Notes under the pieces: generated by a model
Told to the model about the DNA's origin: nothing
Seen by the model: only the letters and a program-made list of their open reading frames with translations
The model's database searches: none
Translations under genes and position numbers: made by a program
Assembly (NCBI GenBank): GCA_958430865.1
Contig: CAUDNR010000516.1
Location: forward strand, 1,188-11,652
From: Entrophospora sp. SA101
Taxonomy: Eukaryota > Glomeromycota > Glomeromycetes > Entrophosporales > Entrophosporaceae
Reading direction: 5' to 3'
Length of the DNA stretch: 10,465 nt
Part shown: positions 6,843 to 10,465 of the stretch, one piece after another
How the letters are laid out: every line of letters starts with the position of its first letter
Position numbering within the stretch: position 1 is the stretch's first letter

Positions 6843-8024
6843 GCTTACTTGTAGTTTAACTGGTGAAAAACTTCCTGCACTTTTCATCCATAAATCTGAA
6901 AATCCAAAATGTTTGAGAGGTATTTCCAAAAATACACTTCCCGTGTGGTATTACTGGAATGCTAAGGCATGGATGCAAAGAAGTATTTTTAAACACTATT
7001 TAGAAAGGTTCAATAATATAATGATTCGAAAGAATAGAAAAATAATCTTGCTTTTAGATAATGCTAGTTCTCATAACACAGAAAATGTACCTACTTTATC
7101 AAATATACGAATTCATTTTTTACCTCCTAACACCACATCTATTCTACAGCCTTTAGATCAAGGAATAATCTATAGCTTAAAGGTGATTAAATAAATTTTT
7201 AATTAATGTTCACATTTAAATGAATTAATTTTCAAAATTTTTTTTTGTAGTCAAAATATAGAAAATTGCTTTGTCAAAATAGAATAAAAGCTTATGAAGA
7301 ATCAGAGAATAATAATAATGAAGTACCTCAAATCAATATTTTTGATGCAATTAATTTTACTTCTAAAGCTTGGGAACAAGTAACAGTTGGAACAATTAGA
7401 AACAGTTGGGCGAAAACCATGATAGTCAATAATAATCAAAGTCCAACTGATTCAATAGTTGAAAATTCAAATAATCAATCAGAATTAAGTGAGATAAATG
7501 ATTTAATCAATCAACTTCCCTTTACAAATCATCTAGATGCAAATGAATTTATTACTATTGATCAGAATCTTGCTGTTCAGGAGGAAATAACAGAACAAGA
7601 AATTGTGAGTATTGTAAGAGGACAATCAGCACATGAAGACGAAGATAACAATGATACAATGGACAAACCTGAACCGACAATCACTAGCACAGAAGCTATA
7701 AAAGGTTTGGAAACTGCACTCAAGTATGTACAACAAAAAAATTTGGAAATTGATTTCCAAATAATTAGAAATGTCAATAAATTAAAAAGGGAAATTTCTT
7801 ACAAAAATTCTCAAGAAAGAGTACAAACAAGGATTGAAGAATATTATATGCTAGAATAAAAATAAATTTATTTTTTTTGTCATTTATAATATTATTATTT
7901 TATTATTTACATATATATTGTAAAATTTGTTAATTATAAATAAATAAGATTTTTATGTAACTGATGTCACATGATTTTTAATATAAAATCCACTAATTCC
8001 AAATTTCTCGTTTTTACGGATATT

Positions 8025-8072
8025 TCGATTTAGCGGATAAATTTCTTGGGCCAAACTTATCCGCTAAATCGA
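8025..8072. repeat. 16-bp inverted repeat (potential hairpin) at the right transposon end
   Basis: TCGATTTAGCGGATAA (8025-8040) is followed, after a 16-nt loop, by its exact complement (8057-8072), which overlaps the right terminal repeat. The left end has the subterminal words in direct orientation instead, so the two ends differ in architecture. Confidence 0.85.
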
Positions 8073-8083
8073 GTTTCACTGTG
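8059..8083 (-). repeat. Right terminal inverted repeat of the Tigger-like element
   Basis: Exact complement of 5265-5289, followed by the second TA target copy at 8084-8085. Confidence 0.93.
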
Positions 8084-9045
8084 TACTTTTCTTTTCATAA
8101 AATTAGAGCAACCCAGGACTCAAACTCTGAATTCAGGGGAAATCCAAAACAGCAATCCAGGTTGCAGCCTCCAGAGTTGCTGAATTTTGAACCATTTGCA
8201 GGTGTCAACTTTATTCTAGTGAGTGTGGTGATAACACAAAGCAATAATCACACATCACACAAATGTCAACTCTCATCAGCAAACAATGCTCCATATGTAA
8301 CATCCAGCCTGGTCTTAGAGGAGAGATAAGGAAAAGTTTTGTCCAAAGCCTTCCAACTTGTTCAAATCCTTTTCACCTGTGGAAAAAATTCCATGGTGCT
8401 GATTTGCGCTTAATTGCACTGAGTTTGCATGTTTGTGATAGGAAAATTCAATTAAATCTGACACCTGTGATCAACATCAGATTTATTATTCGTAAGGAAC
8501 CATGATTGATAATCAGGAAGAATAATTTATTTTGTGAACCCCAGAGATCTGGGTAGACACGCATTATTAAAAGTTTCATTTATGCATGGCCTTGGTATCA
8601 TTACTACCTGGGTGATGCAATTGTTTGTTATGTCAATGATGATATCAAATGTATTGAATAATAATCATGACCATCATGAATATTTGATGGATGGAGGCAT
8701 TCACATACAAGGAAATGATTAAATAGCTAAGTCATGTTTGTTTTGTTAAAGATGTATGATTAATTATATTTAAAATATACAATAAAAAAATTGCAAGACT
8801 GCACCACTATGTCAATCAAAATATCAAGCTGTTATGTTTGTGCATGATTTAAAATTCTTTTGTGCTAATTTAGGATCCCATCTTTCCTTGCTTATACATA
8901 ATCTATTGGTTCTCTTTTTGCTTGAATGATGCCAAATTGGGTAATGGGGTATCAGCAAATATCAGAATCTGAGTATTTCTTTAAAAAAATAATTTTGGTA
9001 TTAGCATACCGATAAGTTAATAATATTCTTTGTATTTTTATCATA

Positions 9046-9280
9046 TAGTCTAAAAGCCTATTAGTAAATATTGAAAGTGCCAATATTTATCAGATATTCT
9101 TTTATAATTAATCCTTTTTTTTAGTTAATTATGCTTAGTTTAATAAACCGATAACTCTTTTATATTGTATTTCTAAAGCTTTTTGTGCTAAAATAGAGCC
9201 GATTTTATTAATGTTTTTTAAATTGAAGTTTTTTTTTTTTTTTTTGAAAATATCGACTTCGGTTTAATGAGTTCTGACTG
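9046..9280. mobile_element. Possible decayed inverted-repeat element (MITE-like)
   Basis: The right edge, read on the - strand from 9282, is TA then CAGTCAGAACTCATTAAACC, with the look of a Tc1/mariner-pogo terminus next to a TA target. A weakly similar left edge starts at TA 9044-9045 (TAGTCTAAAAGCCTATTAG), and an internal AAACCGATAACTC (about 9145-9157) echoes the right end. The left match needs a gap and several mismatches, so the pairing is tentative. Confidence 0.25.
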
Positions 9281-9732
9281 TATTATGAATAGAAACCATG
9301 CATTAATACCAAAATCAAAAAACAACAATAAACAAACAAACAAATAGCTTTTATTGCGAAATAATTAATTTTGTTCCTTTATTGAATCAATCACACAAGT
9401 AGTGGTCAATTTAAACAGCATTGTTTTTAAAGAAAATAATATTATTAAATGTATAAAGTTTAATGATTTTTAATGTTGCAAATTTTTTTGATGTCAATCT
9501 CAAAATCAATCATGTTTATATACTTTATTTCTTTTTTTGATAAATAAATAAATTTATCCTTTGTTTTTTGTTTTAGTAGATTTTGGTACACTATAGCAAA
9601 ATTTCGGAGAACCCAAAGTGTATCAATTACACAAAAACATACTTTTTACTTTTAAAGTACAGCGAATTCTTGTTCCTTATATACATGTTTAATATCCCAG
9701 TCTGGGTGAATTATCACATTTGGGATTATAGC

Positions 9733-9763
9733 CATTAATATTAATCATTAATATTAATATTAA
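9733..9763. repeat. Short tandem, palindromic CATTAATATTAAT repeat
   Basis: Two adjacent 13-bp units (9733-9745, 9746-9758) and a partial third are visible. Each contains the palindrome ATTAATATTAAT. Confidence 0.7.
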
Positions 9764-10087
9764 AAATATACGGAATGTAACACAAATACAGATATTTTTT
9801 AATAAAAAAAATAAAAATAAAAAAAAAGGTTGCTCCGGGATTAATGTTTTCAATTAACGAATTAATGTCAAATCCCATTGATTTTTTAACACATATTAAT
9901 AATAAATGGATCACAGCATGTACATATGTACATATTATGATGTCCTCATTTCTTTTCCTTTTTTAAATTCATTCAAAATGAAAAGTAAAACTAAAGCTAA
10001 TATTATTTTTTATTATTATTATACATATATATCTATATATCTATTTTAAATTTATAAAGTTGCCAAAAGTGTTAATCCAATTAAAAC

Positions 10088-10453
10088 TTATTTTATTTTA
10101 TTTTTTAGAAAATCTTTTTTTGCACTTTCAAATGTGTTTCGTAATAACATTGCAACAGTCATTGGTCCTACGCCACCAGGAACTGGAGTTATATAAGATG
10201 CTACTTTTGATGCACCAACAAAATCTACATCTCCTACCCATCTTACACCATATTTTTTACTAGGATCTAAATAATATATATTTTTAATAAAAAGTTTCAT
10301 ATATATGTTTGTGTATGTGTACTAAAATAATTGTATTTAACCTTTGATAGGATTTGTTCCAACATCAATTATTATTGCACCAGGTTTTATCCAATCACCT
10401 TTTATAAATTTCGGCTTTCCAATTGCCACAACAATAATATCTCCAGTTTTAAC
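10088..10453 (-). CDS. Methylenetetrahydrofolate dehydrogenase/cyclohydrolase, last two exons (partial)
   Basis: On the - strand, an exon at 10453-10342 (after a TTACAG acceptor at the window edge) joins through a 75-nt intron (GTTAAA...TTTAG) to a final exon 10266-10088. Exon 1 here reads [20 protein letters not shown] then [13 protein letters not shown], the Rossmann-type NAD(P)-binding half of the FolD/MTHFD family. Exon 2 contains VGDVDF and the diagnostic [15 protein letters not shown]. The enzyme oxidises 5,10-methylenetetrahydrofolate, and bifunctional members also hydrolyse the methenyl product to 10-formyl-THF. The frame ends at TAA 10090-10088 after [16 protein letters not shown], with no plausible donor between the conserved end and the stop. 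A C-terminal formyl-THF synthetase domain, as in trifunctional C1-THF synthase, is therefore probably absent. The N-terminal catalytic half lies beyond the window, so cofactor type and mitochondrial targeting cannot be judged. Confidence 0.9.
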
Positions 10454-10465
10454 CTGTAATATACA

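Larger units (their letters stand above)
5817..7859 (+). pseudogene. Tigger/pogo-type DDE transposase, disrupted by internal duplication
   Basis: Exon 1 is 5817-5861 (MYSQNRSEENSNQSK), with introns at 5862-5932 and 7183-7250 (GTAATA...TAG, GTGATT...TAG) and a final exon 7251-7859. AATAAA follows the stop. An N-terminal CENP-B/pogo helix-turn-helix (KTRKILTKAQKKEL ... LAHEFGISVQSVSDIL, residues about 16-60) is followed by a second DNA-binding domain (about 85-155) and a DDE_1 catalytic domain. Its acidic residues are Asp in WNCDETAIFW (codon 6745), LLLDNASSH (7057) and LQPLDQGII (7156), giving a DD32D spacing. Without the 311-nt duplication unit the frame would be open for 530 residues, in the usual Tigger size range. 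As it stands, copy 1 of the duplicated block runs into a TAA at 6539-6541, and copy 2 is in a different frame (311 is not a multiple of 3). I found no GT/AG pair that removes the unit and restores the frame. Known role: cut-and-paste transposition in the nucleus. This copy is probably inactive. Confidence 0.9.
5265..8083 (+). mobile_element. Tigger-like (pogo superfamily) DNA transposon, 2819 bp
   Basis: Both ends are delimited precisely. A TA dinucleotide (5263-5264 and 8084-8085) flanks 25-bp identical inverted repeats starting CACAGTGAAACTCG. Inside are subterminal motifs, a TATA box and a transposase gene with CENP-B-type helix-turn-helix domains and a DDD catalytic domain. TA target duplication, CAGT-type ends and this domain order are features of the pogo/Tigger group of Tc1/mariner elements. 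Identical ends and an almost intact gene suggest a fairly recent insertion. The transposase is interrupted by an internal duplication, so this copy is probably non-autonomous but could be moved by a relative. Confidence 0.93.
8086..10087. other. Two kilobases without a recognisable gene
   Basis: 8086-8722 is less AT-rich and has short open frames (up to 82 codons) that overlap in several frames and match no family I know. Within it, 8149-8187 folds as an imperfect hairpin around CAGCAA/TTGCTG and 8454-8484 as AAATCTGA/TCAGATTT, which suggests old repeat sequence. 8723-10087 is very AT-rich with homopolymer runs (T at about 9229-9245), an AAAC microsatellite (about 9329-9343), TA-rich tracts (10009-10045) and the possible element relics listed separately. 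It should also include the 3' untranslated region of the folate gene at its right end. Confidence 0.5.

Noticed and set aside
8149..8200. tRNA-derived SINE suspected from a GGTTCAAAATTC string on the - strand
   Set aside because: The B-box match is imperfect, no A box is found at the right distance, and there is no 3' tail typical of a SINE.
8081..8722. Three overlapping + strand frames of 62-82 codons
   Set aside because: They overlap one another or the transposon end, begin at arbitrary ATGs and show no family resemblance or splice-site pattern. More likely degenerate repeat sequence.
10060..10263. 67-codon + strand frame
   Set aside because: Antisense shadow of the folate dehydrogenase final exon.

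Overview
The window looks like nuclear DNA of an AT-rich fungus. The real genes are split by 68-88 nt introns with GT...AG ends, intergenic DNA is very AT-rich, and the families present (a GPR1/FUN34/YaaH acetate-type transporter, a pogo/Tigger transposon, a Fanzor relic) fit a Mucoromycota fungus. An arbuscular mycorrhizal fungus of the Rhizophagus type is my best guess from general resemblance; nothing here proves the species.

Layout. 1-939 is gene-poor and degenerate, with a GC-rich palindrome and a 21-nt motif that recurs 4.7 kb away. 940-1884 is a heavily mutated Fanzor (eukaryotic TnpB-like RNA-guided nuclease) gene, recognisable from the N-terminal helix motif, the three RuvC sub-motifs and the C-terminal zinc ribbon. 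It ends about 150 bp before the start codon of a four-exon gene on the + strand (2034-3741) that encodes a HERP/HERPUD-type ER membrane protein with an N-terminal ubiquitin-like domain. Converging on it from the - strand is a four-exon gene (4971-4095) for a six-helix acetate/succinate transporter.

Upstream of the transporter lies a short coding remnant on the - strand (5264-5109). It is cut off exactly at the left edge of a 2.8-kb Tigger-like transposon (5265-8083). This element has 25-bp identical inverted ends, a TA target duplication, subterminal motifs, a TATA box and a transposase gene with two small introns. All three catalytic Asp residues are present, but the transposase is broken by a perfect 186-bp direct duplication whose copies are separated by 125 bp of unrelated, hairpin-forming sequence. 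8086-10087 is non-coding or degenerate, with possible relics of small inverted-repeat elements. The right edge holds the last two exons of a folate enzyme (methylenetetrahydrofolate dehydrogenase/cyclohydrolase) on the - strand.

The cellular genes are housekeeping genes with no evident shared pathway: ER quality control, carboxylate uptake and one-carbon metabolism. The most unusual material is the mobile-element content, namely the Fanzor relic next to a host promoter and the duplicated, interrupted Tigger transposase. No CRISPR array, rRNA or tRNA gene was seen.
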